A stretch of DNA of 39,967 bases. Origin: Alcanivorax sp. (GTDB taxonomy: Bacteria; Pseudomonadota; Gammaproteobacteria; Pseudomonadales; Alcanivoracaceae). The translations under genes were made by a program, and so were the position numbers. The notes under the pieces are model-generated. The model searched no databases. It was not told the origin of the DNA and was given only the letters and a program-made list of their open reading frames with translations. Positions 32,204 through 39,967 of this stretch are shown piece after piece (within the stretch, counting starts at the first letter, position 1; the number at the start of each line of letters is the position of its first letter). The DNA is taken from positions 1 to 39,967 of the forward strand of contig JAKUPL010000033.1 of assembly GCA_022449455.1 (NCBI GenBank), given 5' to 3'.

Positions 32204-32488
32204 TCACCGGCCGCCGCCGTCGGCGTCGAGCAGATCGCGCACACTGGCGATCAGGCCATCGGCGATGCGGTCGGCGCGAATTTCCAGGGTGCCGTCGGCG
32301 ATCGCCTGGCGCAGTTCTTCCACCCGGGCGGTGTCGATGTCCTGGCCGTCACCGGTGGGCGGGCGCAGATGGGCGATCTCGCCGGCGCCCGGCTCGGCGC
32401 GGGTGCCCGCCGCGTCCACCTTGTCGCCGGCCTTGCCCGGCGTCACCGAACCGGGTGGGGTGAGCGGGGAAATGTTGTCGATTTTCAA
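32204..32488 (-). CDS. flgM: Anti-sigma28 factor FlgM
   Basis: A 94-residue protein that binds FliA (sigma28) until the hook-basal body is complete and it is exported. The N-terminus MKIDNISPLTPPG matches FlgM (MSIDRTSPLKP in E. coli); the middle is disordered. The sigma28-binding C-terminal helices are DTARVEELRQAIADGTLEI and RIADGLIASVRDLL. The start codon is TTG (32488), supported by GGAGG seven bases upstream and by alignment of the first residues; no ATG is available nearby. It is transcribed from the sigma28 promoter at 32519-32545 and precedes flgN. Confidence 0.94.
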   Translation of the reverse strand: MKIDNISPLTPPGSVTPGKAGDKVDAAGTRAEPGAGEIAHLRPPTGDGQDIDTARVEELRQAIADGTLEIRADRIADGLIASVRDLLDADGGGR

Positions 32489-32518
32489 GGGAAAGCCTCC
32501 ATCTCGCGTTCCTTCCGG

Positions 32519-32545
32519 GTATCGGCCGGTGGCGCCTCAACTTTA
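32519..32545 (-). promoter_or_regulatory. Sigma28 (FliA) promoter of flgMN
   Basis: On the minus strand TAAAGTTG (32545-32538), 11 bases, GCCGATAC (32526-32519) matches the FliA consensus TAAAGTTT-N11-GCCGATAA at all but one base in each block. It lies 31 bp before the flgM start, so flgM-flgN (and probably the HDOD gene) is a late flagellar transcript. Confidence 0.9.
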
Positions 32546-32597
32546 GCGGTCACGGGTGATCCGCATCACATTTTGCCTATTCATTCCGTCGCGGCCA

Positions 32598-33305
32598 TCA
32601 GTACGGCACCCGTGCCTCGCCGGGGCCGGTGACCCGGGCGGTGATCACCCGCCGGTCCGGCAGCCGCACCCGCACCTGGCCGCCCAGGCCGGCATTGTCC
32701 AGGGCCCGGCCTTCCCGGGTGATGCGGAAGCCTTCGCCGCCGGCCACCAGGGTCACCGGCTGGCGCCGTTCGATCAACGGGGGGCGGCGCACCTGATGGC
32801 TCTGCGGGACCACGCCGGCGGCCAGCGGCCGGCGCGTTTCCCACCCCAGCAGTTGGTCCCGTTGCAATACCGCCTGATCCGGGAGCCCGGCCAGATCCCC
32901 CTGGCGGCGGGCCAGCATGTCGGCGCGGATCACGGTGCCGGCGTCCAGTGGCCGCGCCGTCACCCAGTAATCGCCGGTCACCGACACCCGGGCGCGGCGA
33001 TAGCGCACGCTGGCGCCGGCGTCCTGGCACCGCACCCCCACGGTCACCCGGCCGGCCAGCGGCTGGCCGTGGCCGGGCAGAAAGGCCCGCGGCGCCGGGC
33101 AGGGCGGCAGGGTGGCGGTGGCCGGCGCCACCGTGACCTGGACGGTGCCGTCCAGAGGCGCGGCGCGCTGTTCCAGAAACGCCAGCACCACGTCCGCCAC
33201 CGGGTCAGCCGCCGCCGGATCGACGTTCGACGCCTCGGCGGCCAGCGCCGGGGCCGGCAGCAGGCACAGCAGCAGCGCCAGCCGGCGCGGCAGAGAGCGG
33301 AGCAT
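32598..33305 (-). CDS. flgA: Flagellar P-ring chaperone FlgA
   Basis: A 235-residue periplasmic protein that assists FlgI to form the P-ring. A Sec signal peptide (LPRRLALLLCLLPAPALAAEA) gives cleavage after about residue 23. The SAF-like domain has DYWVTARPLDAGTVIRADMLARRQGDL, then LLGWETRRPLAAGVVPQSHQVRRPPLIERRQPVTLVAGG and a C-terminal RVRLPDRRVITARVTGPGEARV, all as in FlgA. The start ATG 33305 has TGGAGG upstream; a longer frame to 33335 would include that site. It is divergent from flgB (167-bp gap) and upstream of flgM, but flgM has its own sigma28 promoter. Confidence 0.95.
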   Translation of the reverse strand: MLRSLPRRLALLLCLLPAPALAAEASNVDPAAADPVADVVLAFLEQRAAPLDGTVQVTVAPATATLPPCPAPRAFLPGHGQPLAGRVTVGVRCQDAGASVRYRRARVSVTGDYWVTARPLDAGTVIRADMLARRQGDLAGLPDQAVLQRDQLLGWETRRPLAAGVVPQSHQVRRPPLIERRQPVTLVAGGEGFRITREGRALDNAGLGGQVRVRLPDRRVITARVTGPGEARVPY

Positions 33306-33413
33306 GGTCGAACCTCCAGAGGGTTTGCCGATCATCGCTCCATTCTAGAAGCGGGCGGCGCCGGCGAAGAGTCGAAATGGGGGACAAATCGGGGTTTGTT
33401 TTCGCCTTTGCCC

Positions 33414-33429
33414 TGGCGGGCTTGTTGAG
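33414..33429 (+). promoter_or_regulatory. Possible sigma54 promoter of flgBCDEFGHIJ
   Basis: TGGCGGG...TTGAG has the -24 GG and -12 G at the correct 12-base spacing and the TGGC and TTG blocks of sigma54 promoters, but the -12 element reads GA instead of GC. The position, 44 bp before flgB, suits it, and flgB operons of pseudomonads are sigma54/FleQ-dependent. It remains a weak match. Confidence 0.35.
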
Positions 33430-33472
33430 ACTATGTCAGCGATTCAGTCCTTATCCACCGAGGAGGCCCGCC

Positions 33473-33886
33473 ATGATCGACCGGCTCACCGCCGCCCTGA
33501 ACTACGACCAGCAGGCGCTGGGGCTGCGCAATGAACGGCAGAAGGTCCTGGCCAACAACATCGCCAACGCCGATACGCCCGGGTTCAAGGCACGGGACTT
33601 TGATTTCGGCCGCGAGCTGTCCCGGGCCATGGGGCCGGGCGGCGCCGGCCACGACGGGCTGGCGCTGCGCACCACCGCCGCCGGGCACCTGGGCGGCCAT
33701 GGTCCGGCCCGGGCGGTGGACGATCTGCGCTACCGGGTGCCGGATCAGCCGAGCCTGGACGGCAATACCGTGAACATGGACGTGGAGCGGGTGCAGTTCG
33801 CCGATAACTCGGTGCGCTATCAGACCGCCCTGACCCTGCTCAACAGCCGTATCCAGGGGCTCAAGTCGGCGATGCAGCCGGAATAA
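33473..33886 (+). CDS. flgB: Flagellar basal-body rod protein FlgB
   Basis: A 137-residue proximal rod protein, exported through the flagellar secretion system without a cleaved signal. The N-terminal rod motif is LRNERQKVLANNIANADTPGFKARDFDF, and the C-terminus (NTVNMDVERVQFADNSVRYQTALTLLNSRIQGLKSAMQ) is characteristic of FlgB. The start is ATG 33473 with GAGGAGG upstream. It is the first gene of a nine-gene plus-strand operon; flgC follows after 24 bp. Confidence 0.97.
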   Translation: MIDRLTAALNYDQQALGLRNERQKVLANNIANADTPGFKARDFDFGRELSRAMGPGGAGHDGLALRTTAAGHLGGHGPARAVDDLRYRVPDQPSLDGNTVNMDVERVQFADNSVRYQTALTLLNSRIQGLKSAMQPE

Positions 33887-33910
33887 CGGCCGCCGGCCGA
33901 GGAGACAGCC

Positions 33911-34315
33911 ATGTCCATGTTTTCGATTTTTGATATTTCCGGCTCGGCGATGAGCGCCCAGGGCCAGCGCATGAACGTCACCGCCAGCAATCTGGCCAAC
34001 GCCGACAGTGTGGCCGGCCCCGACGGCCAGGCTTATCGCGCCAAGCAGGTGATGTTCGAGGCCCGCGAGCAGAACGGCGGCGTCGGCGGCGTGGCGGTGC
34101 GCGGCGTGGTCGAGGACACCTCGCCGATGCGTCTCGAGTACCGCCCGGAGCACCCGCTCGCCGACGACCAGGGCTATGTGACTCTGCCCAACGTGGAGCC
34201 GGTGCATGAGATGGTCAATATGATCTCCGCGTCGCGCTCCTATCAGGCCAACGTGGAAGTCCTCAACACCAGCAAGCAGCTGATGATGAAGACCCTGACC
34301 CTGGGAGAGAACTGA
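33911..34315 (+). CDS. flgC: Flagellar basal-body rod protein FlgC
   Basis: A 134-residue proximal rod protein. Rod motifs are [27 protein letters not shown] at the N-terminus and [46 protein letters not shown] at the C-terminus. GAGGAGA stands before the ATG. The last base of its stop codon is the first base of the flgD start codon (TGATG), implying coupled translation. Confidence 0.97.
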   Translation: MSMFSIFDISGSAMSAQGQRMNVTASNLANADSVAGPDGQAYRAKQVMFEAREQNGGVGGVAVRGVVEDTSPMRLEYRPEHPLADDQGYVTLPNVEPVHEMVNMISASRSYQANVEVLNTSKQLMMKTLTLGEN

Positions 34316-34989
34316 TGAGCACCATCGACGCCGCCACCCTGAATACGCTCAACGGCGGCGCGGCCGCCGCCAACCGCGCCTCCGGCGCCGACGATCTGCA
34401 GGACAGCTTCATGACCCTGCTGGTCACGCAGTTGCGCAACCAGGACCCCATGAACCCCATGGAAAACGCGGAGATGACCTCCCAACTGGCGCAGATCAAC
34501 ACGGTCAGCGGCATTCAGGAACTGAACACCACCCTGGCGGCGATCACCGGACAACTGGATGCCGGCCAGGCGATCCAGGCCGCCGGCCTGATCGGCAAGG
34601 GCGTGCTGGTGCCCGGCGAGCGGGTGCTGGTGGGCGAGGACGGTTCCACCACGCCGTTCGGCGTGGAACTGGGCCAGGCCGCCGAGGAGGTGCAAATCAC
34701 CATCCGCAACGAAAACGGCGAGGTGGTGCGCCGCTTCGAACCCTTCGCCCTGGACGCCGGGGTGGAATCGTTCACCTGGAACGGCGAAATGGACAACGGC
34801 GAAATCGCGCCCAAGGGCGCCTACCGGGTGTCCGTGGAAGCCAGCGTGGACGGCGAAGCGGTGGACGTCACGCAGCTCAACTATGCCCTGGTGAACGGCG
34901 TCAGCCTGGACGCCCAGGGTGGCCCGCGCCTGGATCTGGGCGGCATTTCCGAACCGGTGAGCCTGGCGGACATCCGCCAGATTCTCTGA
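34315..34989 (+). CDS. flgD: Flagellar hook assembly scaffold FlgD
   Basis: A 224-residue hook-capping protein that sits at the growing hook tip while FlgE polymerises and is then discarded. The conserved N-terminal block is DSFMTLLVTQLRNQDPMNPMENAEMTSQLAQINTVSGIQELN. The C-terminal half has a Tudor/FnIII-like FLG capping fold (FTWNGEMDNGEIAPKGAYRVSVEA). Length matches E. coli (231). It starts within the flgC stop codon and is followed by flgE after 31 bp. Confidence 0.96.
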   Translation: MSTIDAATLNTLNGGAAAANRASGADDLQDSFMTLLVTQLRNQDPMNPMENAEMTSQLAQINTVSGIQELNTTLAAITGQLDAGQAIQAAGLIGKGVLVPGERVLVGEDGSTTPFGVELGQAAEEVQITIRNENGEVVRRFEPFALDAGVESFTWNGEMDNGEIAPKGAYRVSVEASVDGEAVDVTQLNYALVNGVSLDAQGGPRLDLGGISEPVSLADIRQIL

Positions 34990-35020
34990 CCCGCATAGCG
35001 CAACTCCGAGGAGCAGACAG

Positions 35021-36211
35021 ATGGGTTTTTCACAGGCACTGAGCGGTCTTAACGCCGCCGCCACCAACCTGGACGTGGTCGGCAACAACATCGCCAACTC
35101 ACAAACCGTGGGTTTCAAGGGCTCCGGCGCCCAGTTCGCCGACGTCTACACCGGCGCCCTGGCCGGTCAGGGCGTGCGGGTGGCGGCGGTGCTGCAGGAC
35201 TTTTCCAACGGCACCCTGGAATCCACCGGCCGTAACCTGGACCTGGGCATCAACGGCGGCGGCTTCTTCCGCTTCCAGCAGGGCGAGCAGATCGTCTATT
35301 CCCGCAACGGCCAGTTCTCGCTGACCGCCGACGGCTACCTGGAAAACGCCCAGGGCGCGCGTCTCACCGGCTTCCCCGCCGGCGTCGGCACCGGCGGCCA
35401 GCCGGAGGTGCTGCAGGTGCCCGCCGGGTCGATGCCGGCCATGGCCACCAGCGCGGTGCAGGCGTCCTTCAATCTGGATGCCACCAGCGACAACATCGAT
35501 CGCGCCACCGTGTCGTTCGACGCCGCCGACGCGGACAGCTACACCTACGCCAACACCGGCACCGCCTACGATTCCCTGGGCGTGCAGCGCACCATGACCA
35601 CCTACTTCACCAAGACCGGCGACAACACCTGGGAAGTGCGGGTCTCCCTGGACGGCAACCCGGACAACGCCAACGTGGGCCAGCTGGTGTTCAACGGCAA
35701 CGGCACCCTGGACGAGGCGGCCAGCAACTACGGCAACTTCAGCTTTACCCCGGGTGGCGGCGCCGACGCGCTGAACTTCAGCCTGGACTTCGACGGCACC
35801 ACCCAGTTCGGCCAGGACTTCGCCCTCGATTCCCTGACCCAGAACGGCTACACCGCCGGTGCCCTGGTGGGCGTCACCTTCGATGAGGTGGGCAACATCA
35901 TCGGCAACTACTCCAACGAAAAATCCCAGGTACTGGGCACCATCGCCCTGGCCAACTTCCGCAATCCGGAAGGGCTCGACATGGTGGGCGACAACGCCTG
36001 GGTGGAGAGCGGCGCGTCCGGCCAGGCGCTGCTGGGGCTGGCCGGCGAAGGCCAGTTCGGCAGCCTGGAACCCGGTACCCTGGAAAATTCCAACGTGGAT
36101 CTGACCTCGGAGCTGGTGGACCTGATCGTGGCCCAGCGCAACTACCAGGCCAACACCCAGACCATCAAGGTGCAGGACGAAGTGCTGCAGAGCGCCGTCA
36201 ACCTGAGGTAA
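35021..36211 (+). CDS. flgE: Flagellar hook protein FlgE
   Basis: The 396-residue subunit of the hook. The N-terminal rod/hook helix is FSQALSGLNAAATNLDVVGNNIANSQTVGFKGS; the FlgE domains with GRNLDLGINGGGFFRF...VYSRNGQFSLTADGYL follow; the C-terminus ENSNVDLTSELVDLIVAQRNYQANTQTIKVQDEVLQSAVNL is the polymerising helix. The variable middle (about 145-310) forms the exposed D1/D2 domains. Length is near the E. coli value (402). GGAG precedes the ATG and flgF starts 4 bp after the stop. Confidence 0.97.
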   Translation: MGFSQALSGLNAAATNLDVVGNNIANSQTVGFKGSGAQFADVYTGALAGQGVRVAAVLQDFSNGTLESTGRNLDLGINGGGFFRFQQGEQIVYSRNGQFSLTADGYLENAQGARLTGFPAGVGTGGQPEVLQVPAGSMPAMATSAVQASFNLDATSDNIDRATVSFDAADADSYTYANTGTAYDSLGVQRTMTTYFTKTGDNTWEVRVSLDGNPDNANVGQLVFNGNGTLDEAASNYGNFSFTPGGGADALNFSLDFDGTTQFGQDFALDSLTQNGYTAGALVGVTFDEVGNIIGNYSNEKSQVLGTIALANFRNPEGLDMVGDNAWVESGASGQALLGLAGEGQFGSLEPGTLENSNVDLTSELVDLIVAQRNYQANTQTIKVQDEVLQSAVNLR

Positions 36212-36215
36212 TCCC

Positions 36216-36956
36216 ATGGACCGCATCCTCTACACCGCCATGAGCGGCGCCAAGCAGACCATGGACCGCCAGGCGGTGGTCAGCAACAACCTGGCCAACG
36301 CCAGCACCGCCGGCTTCCGCGCCCAGCTGCACGCGCTGCGCGCGGTGCCGGTGCAGGGCGACGGCCTGCTGCCCACGCGCACCTCGGTGATGGCCTCCAC
36401 CCCGGGCTCGGACTTCAGCACCGGGCCGGTCAACGCCACCGGCCGCGATCTGGACGTGGCGCTGCAGGGCAATGCCTGGCTGGCGGTGCAGGCGGATGGC
36501 GGCGGCGAAGCCTATACCCGACGGGGCGATCTGCAGGTGGACGGCGACGGCGTGCTGAACAGCGCCGGGCGGCCGGTGATCGGCGAGAACGGCCCGATTC
36601 TGGTGCCGCTGGGCGCGGCGCTGTCGATGGGCGCCGACGGCACCGTCAGCGCCATCGGCGCAGGCGAGGACCCGGACGCGCTGGTGCGCATCGGCCGGGT
36701 CAAGCTGGTGGACGGCGGCGACGCCGGCCTGAGTCGCGGTGAGGACGGCCTGTTCCGCGCCGTCAACGGCAACGCCCTGGGCCGCGATGAAAACGCGCGG
36801 CTGGTGTCCGGCGCCCTGGAGGGCAGCAACGTGAGCCCCATCGAAAGCATGGTGGCGATGATCGACAACGGGCGCCGCTACGAAATGCAGATGAAGGTGA
36901 TCGAGAGCGCCGACCAGAACGACCAGCGGGCCAACAGCCTGCTGTCGATGAACTGA
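36216..36956 (+). CDS. flgF: Flagellar rod protein FlgF
   Basis: A 246-residue proximal rod protein. N-terminal motif: [45 protein letters not shown], which is FlgF-specific. Middle: [37 protein letters not shown]-terminal: [31 protein letters not shown] at the end of flgE serves as ribosome-binding site; flgG starts 10 bp after the stop. Confidence 0.97.
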   Translation: MDRILYTAMSGAKQTMDRQAVVSNNLANASTAGFRAQLHALRAVPVQGDGLLPTRTSVMASTPGSDFSTGPVNATGRDLDVALQGNAWLAVQADGGGEAYTRRGDLQVDGDGVLNSAGRPVIGENGPILVPLGAALSMGADGTVSAIGAGEDPDALVRIGRVKLVDGGDAGLSRGEDGLFRAVNGNALGRDENARLVSGALEGSNVSPIESMVAMIDNGRRYEMQMKVIESADQNDQRANSLLSMN

Positions 36957-36966
36957 GGAAAACACC

Positions 36967-37749
36967 ATGATCAAATCACTGTGGACGGCGAAAACCGGTC
37001 TTGAATCCCAACAGGTGAAGATGGACGTGATCGCCAACAACCTGGCCAACGTCAGCACCAACGGCTTCAAGAAAACCCGCGCCGTGTTCGAGGACCTGCT
37101 GTATCAGAACCTGCGCCAGCCCGGCGGCGCCAACGATGTGCAGAACACCCTGCCGTCCGGCATGCAGGTGGGCTCCGGGGTACGCCCGGTGGCCACCGAG
37201 CGGCTGCACAGCCAGGGCGGTCTGGAAAACACCGGCAATTCCCGGGACCTGGCCATTAACGGCAAGGGCTTTTTCCAGGTGCGTCTGCCCGACGGCAACA
37301 TTGCCTACACCCGCGACGGCAGCTTCCAGCTCGACCAGAACGGGCAGATGGTGACCTCCAGCGGCTACCCGCTGGAACCGGCGGTGATCATCCCGGAAAA
37401 CGCCCTGTCGGTGACGGTGGGCAAGGACGGGCTGGTGACCATCACCGAGCCGGGCTCCAACCAGAGTACCGAAGTGGGCCAGCTGACCCTGTCCACTTTC
37501 GTCAATCCGGCCGGTCTGGAAAGCGTCGGTGAGAACCTGTACCTGGAAACCACCGCCTCCGGCATGCGCACGGAAACCACCCCGGGGCTGAATGGCGCCG
37601 GCGGTCTCTATCAGGCCTACGTGGAAACCTCCAACGTCAATGTGGTGGAGGAAATGGTCAACATGATCCAGACCCAGCGCGCCTACGAGATCAACAGCAA
37701 GGCGGTGCAGACCTCCGACGAAATGCTGTCGCGTCTGGCGCAGCTTTGA
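36967..37749 (+). CDS. flgG: Flagellar distal rod protein FlgG
   Basis: The 260-residue distal rod subunit; length equals E. coli FlgG. Landmarks are [46 protein letters not shown], which includes the region that keeps the rod straight, then [32 protein letters not shown], and the C-terminal [39 protein letters not shown] precedes the ATG. Confidence 0.98.
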   Translation: MIKSLWTAKTGLESQQVKMDVIANNLANVSTNGFKKTRAVFEDLLYQNLRQPGGANDVQNTLPSGMQVGSGVRPVATERLHSQGGLENTGNSRDLAINGKGFFQVRLPDGNIAYTRDGSFQLDQNGQMVTSSGYPLEPAVIIPENALSVTVGKDGLVTITEPGSNQSTEVGQLTLSTFVNPAGLESVGENLYLETTASGMRTETTPGLNGAGGLYQAYVETSNVNVVEEMVNMIQTQRAYEINSKAVQTSDEMLSRLAQL

Positions 37750-37758
37750 CGGTGACTG

Positions 37759-38433
37759 ATGAAAAGCGTCGTTAGCCTTATCGCCGCGGCCCTGGCCGCG
37801 CTGCTGACCCTGGCCGGCTGCGCCCAGCTGCCGCGCCCGTCGGTGGTGGGGGAACAGGAAAAGGTCACCATCACACAGCCGCCGCCGCCGGAGCCCAACG
37901 GTTCCCTGTTCCAGGCCCGGCGTGGTTACCGGCCGTTGTTCGAGGACCGCCGGCCGGTGATGATCGGCGACGTGCTCACCGTGGTGCTCGATGAGCAGGT
38001 CAGCGCCTCGAAAAGTTCGCAAAGCAACGCGGACCGCAACGGCTCGGCGGCGCTCACTCCGACGGCGGTGCCCAAGGGTCTGGAAGACCTGAGCGACTAT
38101 GGCTTCGACATCACCGGCGAGAACACCTTCCAGGGCGGTGGTGGTTCCCAGGCGCGCAACACCTTCAGCGGCACCATCACGGTGACCGTGCTGGAGGTGA
38201 TCGGCAACGGCAATCTGCGGGTGCGCGGCGAGAAGCAGATCCTGATCAATCAGGGCACCGAGTTCATCCGTTTTTCCGGCGTGGTGGACCCGCTGGAGAT
38301 CACCGCCGGCAACCGGGTGTTGTCCACCCAGGTGGCGGACGCGCGCATCGAGTACGTGGGCGACGGCTACATCAACGAGGCCCAGACCATGGGCTGGTTG
38401 CAGCGTTTCTTCCTGAACATTTCCCCCTTCTGA
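37759..38433 (+). CDS. flgH: Flagellar L-ring lipoprotein FlgH
   Basis: A 224-residue outer-membrane lipoprotein forming the L-ring bushing. Signal peptide with lipobox LAGC (Cys21). Conserved blocks are [40 protein letters not shown] and, near the C-terminus, [48 protein letters not shown]. It ends with FLNISPF, as is usual in FlgH. The Shine-Dalgarno sequence is weak (ACGGTGA), 9 bp after flgG, suggesting coupling to flgG translation. Confidence 0.97.
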   Translation: MKSVVSLIAAALAALLTLAGCAQLPRPSVVGEQEKVTITQPPPPEPNGSLFQARRGYRPLFEDRRPVMIGDVLTVVLDEQVSASKSSQSNADRNGSAALTPTAVPKGLEDLSDYGFDITGENTFQGGGGSQARNTFSGTITVTVLEVIGNGNLRVRGEKQILINQGTEFIRFSGVVDPLEITAGNRVLSTQVADARIEYVGDGYINEAQTMGWLQRFFLNISPF

Positions 38434-38451
38434 CGGCGAGGCCCGGGCACC

Positions 38452-39573
38452 ATGGCATCTTTCGCGAAACGGCTAGGCCGCTTGATGATGTTCGCCGCCG
38501 CGCTGGTGTCGCTGGCGGCGCCGGCGGCGCGCGCCGAATCCCTGCGTGAGCTGGCCGACTTCGCCGGTGTGCGCGACAACGTACTGGTCGGTTACGGCCT
38601 GGTGGTGGGCCTCGACGGCAGCGGCGACCAGACCATGCAGACGCCGTTCACCACCCAGAGCCTGAGCAACATGTTCAAGCAGCTCGGCATCACCATTCCG
38701 CCGGGCACCAACATGCAGCTGCGCAATGTGGCCGGCGTCATGGTCACCGCCAATCTGCCGCCGTTCGCGGCCCCGGGGCAGCGCATCGACGTGGTGGTGT
38801 CCTCGATCGGCAACGCCCGCAGCCTGCGCGGTGGCACCCTGCTGATGACGCCGCTGAAAGGCGCCGACGGCGGCACCTATGCGCTGGCCCAGGGCAACCT
38901 GCTGGTGGGCGGCGCCGGCGCCGAGGCCGGTGGCAGCAGCGTGCAGATCAACCAGCAGGCCAGCGGCCGCATCGCCAACGGTGCCCTGGTGGAACGGGAA
39001 GTGCCTCTGGCCCTGGGCGAGGCCAACGGTATTCTGGAGCTGCAACTGCGCGACGCGGACTTCGGCACCGCCGAGCGCACCGTGCGCGCCATCAACGCGG
39101 AATTCGGGCGCACCGTGGCCAGCGCCGCCAACGCCCGCACCATTCGCTTGCAGGGCCCGGCCAGCGCCGACGATCGGGTGTCGTTCATGGCCCGGGTGGA
39201 ACGGGTCTATGTCACGCCCACGGAAGCGCCGGCGCGGGTGATCATCAACGCGCGCACCGGCTCGGTGGTGCTGAACGGCCGCGTTACCCTGAAGCCGGCG
39301 GCGGTGGCCCACGGCAGCCTGTCGGTGGTGATCGACACCAATTACGGCGTCAGCCAGCCGGCTCCGTTCGGCGACGGCGACACCGTGGTGGTGCCGGACA
39401 GCGACATCAGCATCCGTCAGCAGCCGGGCACCCTGCGCCTGGTGGAAGGCGCCGACCTGATGCAGGTGGTGGACGCGCTCAACGCCCTGGGCGCCACGCC
39501 CCAGGATCTGATGTCGATTCTCGAAGCGCTCAAGGCCGCCGGCGCCCTGCGCGCGGAACTGGAGATCATCTGA
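38452..39573 (+). CDS. flgI: Flagellar P-ring protein FlgI
   Basis: A 373-residue periplasmic P-ring subunit. Sec signal peptide ending ARA (about residue 28), then ESLRELADFAGVRDNVLVGYGLVVGLDGSGDQT, which is the signature start of mature FlgI, FTTQSLSNMFKQLGI, NVAGVMVTANLPPFA..GQRIDVVVSSIGNA.SLRGGTLLMTPLKGADG, RVIINARTGSVVLNG and the C-terminal VVDALNALGATPQDLMSILEALKAAGAL. The stop overlaps the flgJ start by one base. Confidence 0.98.
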   Translation: MASFAKRLGRLMMFAAALVSLAAPAARAESLRELADFAGVRDNVLVGYGLVVGLDGSGDQTMQTPFTTQSLSNMFKQLGITIPPGTNMQLRNVAGVMVTANLPPFAAPGQRIDVVVSSIGNARSLRGGTLLMTPLKGADGGTYALAQGNLLVGGAGAEAGGSSVQINQQASGRIANGALVEREVPLALGEANGILELQLRDADFGTAERTVRAINAEFGRTVASAANARTIRLQGPASADDRVSFMARVERVYVTPTEAPARVIINARTGSVVLNGRVTLKPAAVAHGSLSVVIDTNYGVSQPAPFGDGDTVVVPDSDISIRQQPGTLRLVEGADLMQVVDALNALGATPQDLMSILEALKAAGALRAELEII

Positions 39574-39967
39574 TGATGGGCGGCGATCCGATGCAGGCGC
39601 GTTTCGCGCTGGATGTGCAGGGCCTGGAGCGCCTCAAGCAGGGCGCCGCCCGGGACCCGGGCGGTCAGTTGCGCGAGGCGGCCAATCAGTTCGAAGGGCT
39701 GTTCCTGCATCGCATGATTCAGGCCATGCGCGACGCGGTGCCCCGTTCCGGGCTCACCGATAGCTCGCAAATGCGCTTTTACGAATCCCTCTACGACCAG
39801 CAATTGTCCCAGCACCTGGCCGGGCGCGGTGTGGGGCTGGCGGACCAGTTGGTGGCGCAGTTGTCCAAGTACGTGGACAACGGCGACATCGCCCGGGGCA
39901 CGCCGCGGGCGCTGCCCGGGGTGGCCGCCTCCGGAGCCGCCCCCTCCGCGCCGCCGGCGACCGCCGG
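39573..39967 (+). CDS. flgJ: Flagellar rod assembly protein FlgJ, N-terminal part (3' end outside window)
   Basis: The first 131 codons are visible and the frame is open to the edge. The rod-binding domain is clear: LREAANQFEGLFLHRMIQAMRDAVP (about residues 33-57), then SQMRFYESLYDQQLSQHLAGRGVGLADQLVAQLSK. A Pro/Ala linker begins at the edge, where a C-terminal glucosaminidase domain would follow in the dual-domain form; whether it exists cannot be seen. The start is ATG 39573 overlapping the flgI stop, or the next codon (39576). Confidence 0.94.
   Translation, partial: MMGGDPMQARFALDVQGLERLKQGAARDPGGQLREAANQFEGLFLHRMIQAMRDAVPRSGLTDSSQMRFYESLYDQQLSQHLAGRGVGLADQLVAQLSKYVDNGDIARGTPRALPGVAASGAAPSAPPATA

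Overview
The window is high-GC gammaproteobacterial chromosome with mostly tightly packed genes. The ampD-ampE-aceE-aceF order, a holD-rimI pair like that of pseudomonads, a Pseudomonas-style flg layout with a separate flgM-flgN unit, and REP elements of the GTAGGAGCGG type all point to a marine Oceanospirillales/Pseudomonadales lineage. An Alcanivorax/Alloalcanivorax-like organism is my best guess; this is inference, because no rRNA or species marker is present.

Layout. 1-7680 (+): the 3' part of a DUF1631 gene, then ampD and ampE (peptidoglycan recycling), then aceE and aceF (pyruvate dehydrogenase E1 and E2). 7703-7758: a perfect REP inverted pair. 7782-10302 (-): a baeS-baeR-like envelope-stress two-component system followed by a Spy-like periplasmic chaperone gene. 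10303-10630: the only gene-free stretch over 300 bp; it carries a 174-bp palindromic repeat element. 10631-14609: a cobalamin adenosyltransferase, panE, an AmpG permease, an alkyltransferase-like DNA repair protein and an SDR reductase. 14684-16943: groES-groEL with a sigma32-type promoter, a sigma70-type promoter overlapping a perfect CIRCE operator, and a strong terminator.

17045-26393 is the most unusual part: two paralogous lipoprotein sulfatases with formylglycine motifs and C-terminal dockerin-like calcium-binding repeats. They flank a NarL-type response regulator, a 7TM (7TMR-DISM-like) histidine kinase and an eight-haem c-type cytochrome fused to HEAT/TPR-like repeats. The regulator, kinase, cytochrome and second sulfatase form one operon with overlapping or near-abutting genes. 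The first sulfatase is divergent from it, and the 155-bp gap between them holds two adjacent dyads, one with the 7-2-7 geometry of NarL-family sites. I propose a signal-controlled cell-envelope sulfatase/electron-transfer system of unknown substrate.

26414-30357: a DASS (SLC13) anion/sodium symporter, a rhombosortase, HolD (DNA polymerase III psi), RimI and an unknown lipoprotein. 30483-39967: flagellar genes. On the minus strand are flgA, flgM (TTG start, clear sigma28 promoter), flgN and a degenerate-EAL/HDOD gene. Divergent from them on the plus strand is flgBCDEFGHIJ (rod, hook, L- and P-ring), with flgJ cut by the window edge.

No tRNA, rRNA, CRISPR array, transposase or integrase was seen.
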